Shown here piece by piece: positions 16,722 through 24,242 of a stretch of DNA of 64,000 nucleotides. A program made the translations under genes and the position numbers. Origin of the DNA: Niallia sp. FSL W8-0635 (GTDB taxonomy: Bacteria; Bacillota; Bacilli; Bacillales; Cytobacillaceae); NCBI RefSeq assembly GCF_038007965.1, contig NZ_JBBOYD010000001.1:3760501-3824500 (forward strand), in the 5' to 3' direction. Position 1 is the stretch's first letter; the number at the start of each line of letters is the position of its first letter. The notes below the pieces were generated by a model that worked only from the letters and a program-made list of their open reading frames with translations, was not told the DNA's origin and did no database searches.

Positions 16722-17716
16722 TAGTTACCTCCTAATTCGGATTTGAATAGGTTTAATGATAAGTGATGGACCGTCTTTTTTCCTGATCCTGTCACTTTCA
16801 GGTTTAATTTCGCTAGTAATCTTGAAGCAGTGTAAATCGAATCGATTTGTAGAAATGTCCTAAGTTGAGAATTCGTGATTTTTTCGCCAAAAAGAAAGTA
16901 ATAATCTTTTAAATTTGGTATCAAAACATGATTTTCTTTATGTTCGCACTTGGGGCAATACCAATGTTGCATATGTTTTTGCATCAAAAATTGATTAAAG
17001 TATGCACATTTTACACCTGTAATAATATCTTTTTTATCCACCTGATATTTATGCAGGATTTCCGTATCTAAAGGAGTGTGCTTTCTTTTTAATAATTTAA
17101 TCAATTTCTTTCTTTCATCTGGTTGGAGGAAGGTTGTTTTATATGAATCAGTAAGTTTAGGAATTAATTCTGGCAAATACTCTTTATGAATTACAGTGTT
17201 TTTAAAGATTGTAATTTGAGTGGGGGATAAACGCAAAATCGACTTGGTATTACTAAACACGACGAGAGGGTAAATAGGTATGTCGGAGAATTGATTGACC
17301 GCTAACCAGCCCTTAAGTTGTCTCTTCAATCTGTTCACCTGAAGAATAGGATCAGGAAATGCCTCTTTCTCTTTTCCTTTTATTCGTATCATTTGGTGCA
17401 GATCTGTATCAAAATATAGTTCACCGACTATGTTTTTCACTTCGAGGATTAACGCATATTTTGCATGAAGGATTAATACATCAATTTGGAAAAAGTGCTT
17501 TCCATCCCAGAGTCGTAAATCATGAAGAATAAAGTAGTCATCGTCTGGTAAAAAGCTAAGGGGGAAATCTACAGCCTTCTCTCCTCTATATCCCGCCAGT
17601 TTCCACTGATAATCTTGATTAATCAAAGAAATAGTAGGATGATTCACTTTAATCCTAGAGAGCAAAGACTCTAATTGAAGCACTCGATATGGATATTCAA
17701 TTGGTTTTACAATCAA
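16721..17716 (-). CDS. NERD-domain protein, putative nuclease-related, coupled to comFA
   Basis: About 331 aa from a TTG at 17716, nine bases behind AAAGGA; an in-frame ATG at 17734 has no site. The NERD domain spans about 40-150: GYRGEKAVD, DYFILHDLRL, FQIDVLILH and ALILEVKNIVG, placing the catalytic-type E...D...E-X-K residues. The C-terminal half has a possible zinc pair (YCPKCEHKEN, about 270) and a winged-helix-like end. NERD domains resemble Holliday-resolvase-fold nucleases. Its stop overlaps the comFA start, so it leads the competence operon here. A role in processing incoming DNA is inference. Confidence 0.88.
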   Translation of the reverse strand: MIVKPIEYPYRVLQLESLLSRIKVNHPTISLINQDYQWKLAGYRGEKAVDFPLSFLPDDDYFILHDLRLWDGKHFFQIDVLILHAKYALILEVKNIVGELYFDTDLHQMIRIKGKEKEAFPDPILQVNRLKRQLKGWLAVNQFSDIPIYPLVVFSNTKSILRLSPTQITIFKNTVIHKEYLPELIPKLTDSYKTTFLQPDERKKLIKLLKRKHTPLDTEILHKYQVDKKDIITGVKCAYFNQFLMQKHMQHWYCPKCEHKENHVLIPNLKDYYFLFGEKITNSQLRTFLQIDSIYTASRLLAKLNLKVTGSGKKTVHHLSLNLFKSELGGN

Positions 17717-17857
17717 TTCATCACTTCCTTTCATTTTTATAACTGCATTATTCTAGAACTCAGCTAAAATTCCTGCTTGTTTTGGAAAATTATTGTGTCT
17801 ATTTAGGCTTTTTTATTTTGTGTTCGTTTTGATTAGTAGGAAAGCAGTTTTAGTTGC

Positions 17858-18250
17858 GACTTTTACAACTTTACTTGCGACTTTTCAACCTTACTTGCGA
17901 CTCTCCCTCTTTTACTTGCAGCTCTTCATTTTACTTGCGACTTTTTCACCTTTACTTGCAACTTCTCCTCTTTTACTTGCGACTTTTCAACCTTTACTTG
18001 CAACTCTCCCTCTTTTACTTGCAGCTCTTCATTTTACTTGCAACTTCTTCACTCTTACTTGCAACTTTTCAACCTTTACTTGCGACTCTCTCTCTTTTAC
18101 TTGCAGCTCTTCATTTTACTTGCGACTCTTTCACTTTTACTTGCAACTTTTCCTCTTTTACTTGCGACTTTTCAACCTTTACTTGCGAACCTTCACTTTT
18201 TACTTGCAGATTTCTCCCTTTTACTTGCATCGCCCCCACCCTCACTTACA
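17858..18250. repeat. Tandem array of about 18 units of 21-23 nt (TTTACTTGC-headed)
   Basis: Each unit begins with TTACTTGC followed by RACT or AGCT and a pyrimidine-rich tail. The tails recur in order (CAACC, CCCTCTT, CAGCTCTTCATT, TTCACC ...), so four to five units form a higher-order repeat of about 85-105 nt. Degenerate copies lie at both ends. All three plus-strand frames stay open through it because of composition, not coding. It lies between the degV terminator and the NERD-comFA operon. Confidence 0.93.
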
Positions 18251-18282
18251 ACACCCACCTCATACCAACCACCCCATCAACA

Positions 18283-18313
18283 CAAAAAACCCCGATTCTC
18301 AACAAGAACCGGG
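18283..18313 (-). terminator. Intrinsic terminator after degV
   Basis: Minus strand CCCGGTTCT / AGAATCGGG stem (one G-U pair) followed by GTTTTTTG. Confidence 0.8.
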
Positions 18314-18325
18314 TCTCACACAACA

Positions 18326-19168
18326 CTATTCTCTTTTCTTCATCCACCCAAGTCCCATTGACCCTTCACCTAAGTGTGTTCCGATTACAGCTCCAAAGTA
18401 GCTTAAGGAGAATTCAATGTTCGGGAATTCTTGCTCTAATTCGGCTTTCCATTCTATTGCCTCTTCTTCTCGATTAGCATGGATAATGACTGCGTAGTAG
18501 GGATCTCCATTTGTTGCTTCTCGTAAAAGTTCTACAATGCGCTTCATCGCTCTTTTTTTTGTACGGATTTTTTCAAATGGAACGATTAATTTATCTTGGA
18601 AATGAAGCAGTGGTTTTACTTGAAGAAGGCTACCTATTATTGCTTGTGCGCTTGAAAGGCGTCCTCCTCGCTGGAGATTGGACAAATCGTCTACCATAAA
18701 GTAGGCATGGCTTGTTTCTTTCAATTCATCAAGAATTGGCATAATTTCTGCTGCTGTTTTTCCTTGCTTAGCTAACTTTGCTGCTTCAATTGCATAAAAC
18801 CCTTGAACCATACAGCTTACTTCCGTATCGAAAGCGAATACGTCTATTCCTTCCACCATGTCTCCAGCAGAAATTGCCCCTTGATACGTACCGCTAATTC
18901 CACTTGATAAGTGGACGCTGATTACTTCATCATAATTCTCAGATAGCTTTTCAAATAGCTCCACAAATTTTCCAATTGGTGGTTGAGAGGTCGTTGGCAA
19001 GTCCTTTGTTTTAATTATTTCATAAAATTCGGCAGCTCTTAATTCTCTTTCTTCCTCATACACTTCTGTATCAAGAATCACCGTCAATGGAATCATATGT
19101 ATATCATATTTTTCCCTCACTTCTAGAGGGATATATGCTGTACTATCTGTAACAATAGCTGTTTTCAT
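18326..19168 (-). CDS. degV: DegV family fatty-acid-binding protein
   Basis: 280 aa. ATG 19168 starts MKTAIVTDSTAYIPLEVREK, matching B. subtilis DegV; an ATG five codons upstream abuts its AAGG and is less likely. Visible family motifs are PTTSQPPIGKFVELFEKL, HLSSGISGTYQG, LQRGGRLSS and YFGAVIGTHLGEGSMG. DegV proteins bind acyl chains and hand them to fatty acid kinase FakA. Location next to degU/degS is shared with B. subtilis, though a functional link to DegSU is not implied. Confidence 0.93.
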   Translation of the reverse strand: MKTAIVTDSTAYIPLEVREKYDIHMIPLTVILDTEVYEEERELRAAEFYEIIKTKDLPTTSQPPIGKFVELFEKLSENYDEVISVHLSSGISGTYQGAISAGDMVEGIDVFAFDTEVSCMVQGFYAIEAAKLAKQGKTAAEIMPILDELKETSHAYFMVDDLSNLQRGGRLSSAQAIIGSLLQVKPLLHFQDKLIVPFEKIRTKKRAMKRIVELLREATNGDPYYAVIIHANREEEAIEWKAELEQEFPNIEFSLSYFGAVIGTHLGEGSMGLGWMKKRE

Positions 19169-19320
19169 CCAATTAATTACCATCCTTATCTATTCGTTTG
19201 TATAACATTTTAACTAAAAAAGAAATTATTTGCATTATAATTTGGTTAACTCTATTATAATGCACAAAAAAGGGAATTAATATGGAATTTTATTAAGCAG
19301 GCTAAATATAATAACAGATT

Positions 19321-19470
19321 TTATTTTGGAGGGGAATTTGGGATTGGAATTTTTCTTCTCATTAGTTCAGTAAGGAGGATCATGATGAACTCTTCTGCTA
19401 GCTCTAGTTTTACAGCATCCGTATATGCTTTTAATAGAATAGGATCCGAAATCCTGTTTATTCCATTCAT
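19321..19470 (-). CDS. Sda-like sporulation checkpoint protein (histidine kinase inhibitor)
   Basis: 49 aa from ATG 19470 behind AGGAGGATTGCTA, ending at TAA 19321. The peptide has ISDPILLKAYTDAVKLELAE followed by EFIMILLTELMRRKI, the two-helix hairpin pattern of Sda (SD..LL..Y..A..L.L..DFI.LL..E..RR). Sda binds the dimerisation helices of sporulation kinases such as KinA and blocks Spo0A activation when replication is disturbed. The gene stands alone between degV and degU, not at the usual sda locus, so it may be a paralogue. The name is by motif only. Confidence 0.78.
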   Translation of the reverse strand: MNGINRISDPILLKAYTDAVKLELAEEFIMILLTELMRRKIPIPNSPPK

Positions 19471-19637
19471 TAGCAATCCTCCTATCACTAAGTGTCTTTA
19501 CACATATCTTATCAAGAATCACACCAAAAATATAGGAGAAAACACCTAGTTTTAACAGAATTTTATGACGATTTTTCAACAATTTATGTGAAAAATATAA
19601 AAAACTGGAAGAATCCTCAGTTTTTTTAACCTAAGCA

Positions 19638-19684
19638 AAAATGAAAAAGGAGCTTCTCAAACCACTAGTGATTGAATAGCTCCT
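19638..19684 (-). terminator. Intrinsic terminator after degU
   Basis: AGGAGCT (19684-19678 complement) / AGCTCCT stem with a loop of about 23 nt, followed on the minus strand by TTTTTCATTTTTGC. Confidence 0.7.
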
Positions 19685-19694
19685 ATCTATCTTA

Positions 19695-20381
19695 TTAACG
19701 AACTTCTACCCAACCGTTTTTAATAGCAACAACTACTGCTTGTGTACGGTCGTTTACGTTCATTTTTTGTAAAATATTACTTACATGGTTTTTAACTGTT
19801 TTTTCACTTATAAATAATGCCTCACCGATTCCTCGGTTACTTTTTCCATCAGCAAGAAGCTGTAAGACTTCACATTCACGTCTTGTTAATAAATGTAACG
19901 GTCTTCTAATTTCCACCACTTGTACATGATGTTCATCGGAGTTGGCATTTTCTAATGCTAAACGACGATATTCATTTACTAGATTGTGGGTTACCTTTGG
20001 ATGTAAATAGGAACCGCCATCTGCTACTACTTTAACAGCTTCAATTAGTGCATCTGCATCCATTTCTTTTAGCAGATAACCGCTTGCTCCTGTTTTTAGT
20101 GCATGGGTTACATAGTTTTCATCATCATGGATGGATAAAATAATGACCTTTGTTTCAGGGAATTTCTCTAATAATTGTCTTGTTGCCTCTACTCCATTAA
20201 TAGTAGGCATGTTTATATCCATAATCGTTACGTCTGGTTGATATTCTTCAATTAACTGAATGGCTTGTGTACCATCATCCCCCTCAGCTACAACCTCGAA
20301 ACTCGATTCGAAGTCAAGAATTCTTTTTACCCCTTCTCTAAACAATTGGTGATCGTCGATAATAACTATTTTTATTGTCAA
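19695..20381 (-). CDS. degU: Response regulator DegU (NarL/FixJ family)
   Basis: 228 aa from a TTG behind GGGAGGCGGAGCAG. The receiver domain has DD near residues 9-10, the phosphoacceptor in [10 protein letters not shown] (about D56) and a conserved lysine in LLKEMD. The C-terminal LuxR-type helix-turn-helix contains [18 protein letters not shown] and [17 protein letters not shown]. DegU controls exoenzymes, motility, competence and biofilm in Bacillus, phosphorylated by DegS, whose gene lies 25 nt upstream. Confidence 0.97.
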   Translation of the reverse strand: MTIKIVIIDDHQLFREGVKRILDFESSFEVVAEGDDGTQAIQLIEEYQPDVTIMDINMPTINGVEATRQLLEKFPETKVIILSIHDDENYVTHALKTGASGYLLKEMDADALIEAVKVVADGGSYLHPKVTHNLVNEYRRLALENANSDEHHVQVVEIRRPLHLLTRRECEVLQLLADGKSNRGIGEALFISEKTVKNHVSNILQKMNVNDRTQAVVVAIKNGWVEVR

Positions 20382-20406
20382 CTGCTCCGCCTCCCTTTTT
20401 TCTTTA

Positions 20407-21546
20407 TCATCTAATAGGAACGTTGATCATAACAATGGTTCCAACTCCGATTTTGGAATCGATGGTTATTTCCCCATCAAGGAGTTGTACTCTTTCTCTC
20501 ATTCCAATTAAGCCAAAGGATTCTGCCTTCTTCTGATTCTTATCGAAGCCTTTTCCATTATCCTTAACCAAAACGATGATTTGATCTCTTCGTAATTCTA
20601 CTTTTACTGCAATATTAGATGCGTCTGCATGCTTTAAAGCATTTTGTACGGATTCTTGAACTAAGCGAAAAAGCGCAACTTCGTACTTACTTGGAAGCCT
20701 TGCTTCTTTTCCTATTGTGGCAAATTCAATTTTGGTTGATTCATGATACTCTTCTATTGTTTTCAGATATTTTTTTAACGTTGGAATAAGGCCTAAATCA
20801 TCTAAAGCCATTGGGCGAAGATCATAAATAATTCGTCTTACCTCATATAATGCACTTCGAACCATGACTTTTAAATTTCTGATTTCTTCAAAAGCCTCTG
20901 TAGCTCCACGCTCTTTATATATTCTTTCCACTAAATCAGAACGCATCATTACATTTGCCATCATTTGTGCTGGTCCATCATGTATTTCCCGAGAAAGTCT
21001 TTTTTTCTCTTCTTCCTGAGCTCCAATGATTTTCAGTCCAAAATCCTGCTTTTGCTTGGCGTCTTCTAACACTTCGCCAACCTGTTTTAAATCACTAACT
21101 AAGTAATTCATTACGACAGAAATTTGCGTTACCAGATGTTCTGCCCGCTCAATTGTTTCGTCCAGCCCTAACAACCGGCGCTCCAAATCATCTCGACGCT
21201 CTCGATATTGCTTTTCTAGGTGACGATTCATGCTTAAATCCATTTGCAATGTATGTGCTCTTTCATAAGCTTCACGTACTTCCGCTTCTGAGTATTCATT
21301 AAAATGCTTACTCACTTCTGATAAGCGTTTACGAGCAAATCGAGACTGGATTTCTAGCTTGTCTCCTTTTTCTATCGTTTCTAACACAAGTACTTTCATT
21401 TCTTTTAATTCTTCGGTAAGGGTTTCATAATCTTGTCGACATTGTTCTCCAATACGAAAAATTTCGTCTTTGCTGGAACCAACGGTCTGAATCATTTGTT
21501 CCACAATATAATCTAACGTTTTTGTGTCAAATTTCCTTATTAACAT
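20407..21546 (-). CDS. degS: Cytosolic sensor histidine kinase DegS
   Basis: 379 aa from ATG 21546 with GGAGGAATTATAT; an ATG 14 codons earlier has no site and is not conserved. The N-terminal half is a long coiled coil with no membrane segment. The HisKA_3 motif [20 protein letters not shown] holds the phosphorylated histidine, with [18 protein letters not shown] following. The ATP-binding domain has NALKHA, DNGKGFD and [11 protein letters not shown]. It closely follows B. subtilis DegS in arrangement. Confidence 0.97.
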   Translation of the reverse strand: MLIRKFDTKTLDYIVEQMIQTVGSSKDEIFRIGEQCRQDYETLTEELKEMKVLVLETIEKGDKLEIQSRFARKRLSEVSKHFNEYSEAEVREAYERAHTLQMDLSMNRHLEKQYRERRDDLERRLLGLDETIERAEHLVTQISVVMNYLVSDLKQVGEVLEDAKQKQDFGLKIIGAQEEEKKRLSREIHDGPAQMMANVMMRSDLVERIYKERGATEAFEEIRNLKVMVRSALYEVRRIIYDLRPMALDDLGLIPTLKKYLKTIEEYHESTKIEFATIGKEARLPSKYEVALFRLVQESVQNALKHADASNIAVKVELRRDQIIVLVKDNGKGFDKNQKKAESFGLIGMRERVQLLDGEITIDSKIGVGTIVMINVPIR

Positions 21547-21810
21547 ATATAATTCCTCCAAAAAGGCTAAAACCCTTCCAACATCCATTCTTATTTTAGC
21601 TTGAAAGTTAATAATATGTATAATTCATCGTAAAATAAATTAAAATCGTTATTTAGACACATATTCTCCTATCCAAAACTATGTCCCAAGACCTATTAAC
21701 ATCCAGAATTACTGTGAAAAAGTATGTAAAAATTCAATAATATAATTTTATCCTATTCTAAACAAAAAACAAAGAAAAAGAAAATACATATAGGTAAGAA
21801 CCTGAAAAAT

Positions 21811-21879
21811 CAAAGACTTGCATGCCCCTCCATGAATAATAGCCCATACCATATGTAGCAGGTCTTTTCGAGCATGGAG
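21811..21879. other. Overlapping inverted repeats in the degS-yvyE intergenic region (candidate structured RNA)
   Basis: Two interleaved inverted repeats: AAAGACTTGC (21812-21821) with GCAGGTCTTT (21858-21867), and CTCCATG (21828-21834) with CATGGAG (21873-21879). The order a-b-a'-b' means they form a pseudoknot or exclude each other. Plus-strand single-stranded parts are C-rich (CCCCTCC, GCCCATACC), as in anti-Shine-Dalgarno sRNAs; the minus strand would lie in the degS leader with a U-rich tail (TTTGATTTTTC). The rest of 21547-22119 is AT-rich, with a Spo0A-like TGTCGAA at 21960. Confidence 0.5.
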
Positions 21880-22119
21880 TTTTACTTATTATATCACGCT
21901 TGCCAAGTTGCTATATTAAGATTTGATTACAAAGAGAACAATAATTGAAGAATAGACAATGTCGAATTATAATGAAATAAGACTAATTATCGATTTTTAA
22001 CACGATTTGTAGAAAATAGTATTAAATATGACTGATATAACGAACAGAAAGAGCTTCATTACAAAAAAATATAGATAAAAAACACAATTATAAAGACAGA
22101 AATGAAAGGAGCTTTTCAT

Positions 22120-22752
22120 ATGCTTCCTTCCTATCTTACTGTGCCTAGCTACGGAGAATATGAGCTCATTATTCAAAAATCACGTTTTATTGCTCATATT
22201 GCTCGAACAGAAACAGAAGAAGCAGCTCAGGCTTTCATAGGAGAAATCAAGAAAAAACATAAAGACGCAACCCATAATTGTTCGGCTTATTTAATTGGGG
22301 AACATGACCAAATTCAAAAGGCAAATGATGATGGAGAACCAAGCGGAACAGCAGGAGTACCAATCCTGGAAGTACTCAAGAAAAAGGGGCTAAAAGATTC
22401 TACCGTTGTGGTAACGAGATATTTTGGTGGCATTAAACTTGGGGCAGGTGGCCTTATTCGTGCTTACGGAAAAACAACCTCTGAAGGATTAGCAAACGTC
22501 GGCATCATTGAAAGAAAACTAAAGCAAATAATCGGTGTCTCCATTGAGTACCCTTTACTTGGAAAAATGGAAAATGAATTACGTTCAGCAAACTATCAAA
22601 TCAAAGATATTCACTATTTAGAGAAAGTCGAAATCGAAGTCTTTGTCGATTCAAATGAAGTCGAGTCATACAAAGCTTGGATAACAGACTTAACGAATGG
22701 ACAAGGTATTATTACAGAAAAAGAATCGCTGTATGCTGAATCTTTCATTTGA
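22120..22752 (+). CDS. yvyE: YvyE/IMPACT family protein (UPF0029)
   Basis: 210 aa from ATG 22120, eight bases behind AAAGGAG; an ATG at 22102 overlaps that site and is rejected. Signature segments are IQKSRFIAHI, KKKHKDATHNCSAYLIG, DDGEPSGTAGVPILEVL, VVTRYFGGIKLGAGGLIRAY. IMPACT proteins are linked to translation control or RNA binding; the bacterial role is unclear. Divergent from degS, as in B. subtilis. Confidence 0.93.
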   Translation: MLPSYLTVPSYGEYELIIQKSRFIAHIARTETEEAAQAFIGEIKKKHKDATHNCSAYLIGEHDQIQKANDDGEPSGTAGVPILEVLKKKGLKDSTVVVTRYFGGIKLGAGGLIRAYGKTTSEGLANVGIIERKLKQIIGVSIEYPLLGKMENELRSANYQIKDIHYLEKVEIEVFVDSNEVESYKAWITDLTNGQGIITEKESLYAESFI

Positions 22753-22870
22753 ATTTTTTACATTCATTTCAAAAATATACCTCAAATAGAAAGAAAGTGT
22801 TAATTTACGAAATCAATATTTAACGATAATATAGATTAGATGGTTATTTTCATTTATAAAGGAGAAACTT

Positions 22871-23950
22871 ATGGCAAAAAATACAAGAGAACATTATATA
22901 AAAGATACTAGAAATAAAAAACGAAAAAAAATAAAGCTTTTTATATTTGTACCATTGCTTGTCATTATTTTAGCAGGCGTTGGATATGGAGCAACCCTCA
23001 TTTCAAAAGCAAAATCAGTTGTCGAAGATTCTTACGAGCCAATTGACCGAGACTCATTAAGAGAAGCAAAAGTAGATCCTAATATTGATGATGTTTCCAT
23101 TCTATTTATTGGAGTAGATGACAGCGAAAAAAGATCAAGTGCATCTGGAACAACTCGTTCTCGATCCGATGCTTTAATGGTAGCTACTTTAAACGAGAAA
23201 GAAAAATCCGTTAAATTGCTAAGTATTCCTCGTGACTCCTATGTATATATTCCTGAACGTGGCTATTACGATAAAATAACCCATGCACACTATTTCGGTG
23301 GTGTCTCTTCTACCTTAGATACAGTAGAAGGATTACTTGAAATTCCTATTGACTATTATGTGAAAATGAATTTTGATGCTTTCATGGATGTTGTCGATGC
23401 TTTAGGCGGTATTAATGTCGATGTTCCAGTTACTTTTACAGAGCAGAACTCTAAAGATAAAGCAGGCGCAATTCATCTGGAAGAAGGATATCAAGAATTG
23501 GACGGCGAAGAGGCACTTGCCCTAGCCAGAACAAGAAAAATTGATAACGACATTGAGCGTGGTAAAAGACAACAGTTAATCATGGAAGCAATCATGAAAA
23601 AGGCTGTATCAGTAGAAGGAATTACAAAATATTCAAAAGTAATGGAAGCTGTAGGAAGCAATATGACAACAGATCTATCATTCAGCGATATGCAATCCTT
23701 AATTGCTTATGCAACAGCAGACAATGGTTTACAAGTTGAGACACTTACATTAGCTGGTGCTGATGGACGAGTGGATGGAAAATATATTTATCAATTAGAT
23801 GAATTAGCTTTAGCTGAAACAAAATCCATTCTTCAGCAGCATTTAGGAGTAAGTAGCAGTATTAATTCAGAAACTGACGAAACTGACAGTTCTAATGAAA
23901 CGGAAACGGATATGACAGATACTACAACAGATACTTCCACTTTGAACTAA
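22871..23950 (+). CDS. LytR-CpsA-Psr (LCP) family wall polymer ligase
   Basis: 359 aa, ATG behind AAAGGAGAAACTT. A basic cytoplasmic tail precedes one membrane helix (about 22-44). The extracellular LCP domain shows DVSILFIGVDDSE, TRSRSDALMVATLN, LLSIPRDSYVYIP, DKITHAHYFGG and the arginines of LARTRKIDNDIERGKRQQ that grip pyrophosphate. The tail is threonine/aspartate-rich and disordered. LCP enzymes transfer teichoic acid from lipid carrier to peptidoglycan. Position between yvyE and tagO fits lytR/tagU, but paralogues cannot be told apart by reading. Confidence 0.94.
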   Translation: MAKNTREHYIKDTRNKKRKKIKLFIFVPLLVIILAGVGYGATLISKAKSVVEDSYEPIDRDSLREAKVDPNIDDVSILFIGVDDSEKRSSASGTTRSRSDALMVATLNEKEKSVKLLSIPRDSYVYIPERGYYDKITHAHYFGGVSSTLDTVEGLLEIPIDYYVKMNFDAFMDVVDALGGINVDVPVTFTEQNSKDKAGAIHLEEGYQELDGEEALALARTRKIDNDIERGKRQQLIMEAIMKKAVSVEGITKYSKVMEAVGSNMTTDLSFSDMQSLIAYATADNGLQVETLTLAGADGRVDGKYIYQLDELALAETKSILQQHLGVSSSINSETDETDSSNETETDMTDTTTDTSTLN

Positions 23951-23961
23951 TTACTAGCTTG

Positions 23962-23995
23962 GACATGCACCCTCTCGTGCATGTCTTTTTTTTTT
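23962..23995 (+). terminator. Intrinsic terminator after the LCP gene
   Basis: GACATGCAC / GTGCATGTC nine-bp stem, six-base loop, then ten T. Confidence 0.93.
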
Positions 23996-24242
23996 GCAAA
24001 AATCATCTATCCATTTTCCCCTTACATACTTATTGTATATCGTTTTCTAAACAAGCTATATGAAATCTATTTCTCTCTTAAACTACCAGTATTAACCACG
24101 AAATATTAGGATAAAAGTATGATAGAATCATACTAGCTTCTTATAAAAAGAATTTAAATTACACTCTCCCTTTCACCTCAAAAACAGTTGATTCAATAAA
24201 TTACACAGTTAAATATGACATTTAAATAAAGGAGAAACGATA

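Noticed and set aside
17716..17800. ComK boxes upstream of the NERD-comFA operon
   Set aside because: AAAA and TTTT words occur but not with the N5 spacing and helical phasing of a ComK site; a position-weight scan would be needed.
17858..18250. CRISPR array
   Set aside because: Units are only 21-23 nt with an 8-9-nt constant part; there are no 25-40-nt identical repeats, no unique spacers and no cas genes.
17793..18477. Three overlapping plus-strand ORFs rich in Leu, Phe, Thr and Cys
   Set aside because: They arise because the 21-23-nt array lacks stop codons in all three plus frames; no ribosome site, and periodic composition explains the peptides.
19367..19582. 71-aa minus-strand ORF
   Set aside because: It reads another frame through the Sda-like gene, has no ribosome site, and ends in low-quality sequence; the 49-aa frame has AGGAGG and a family pattern.
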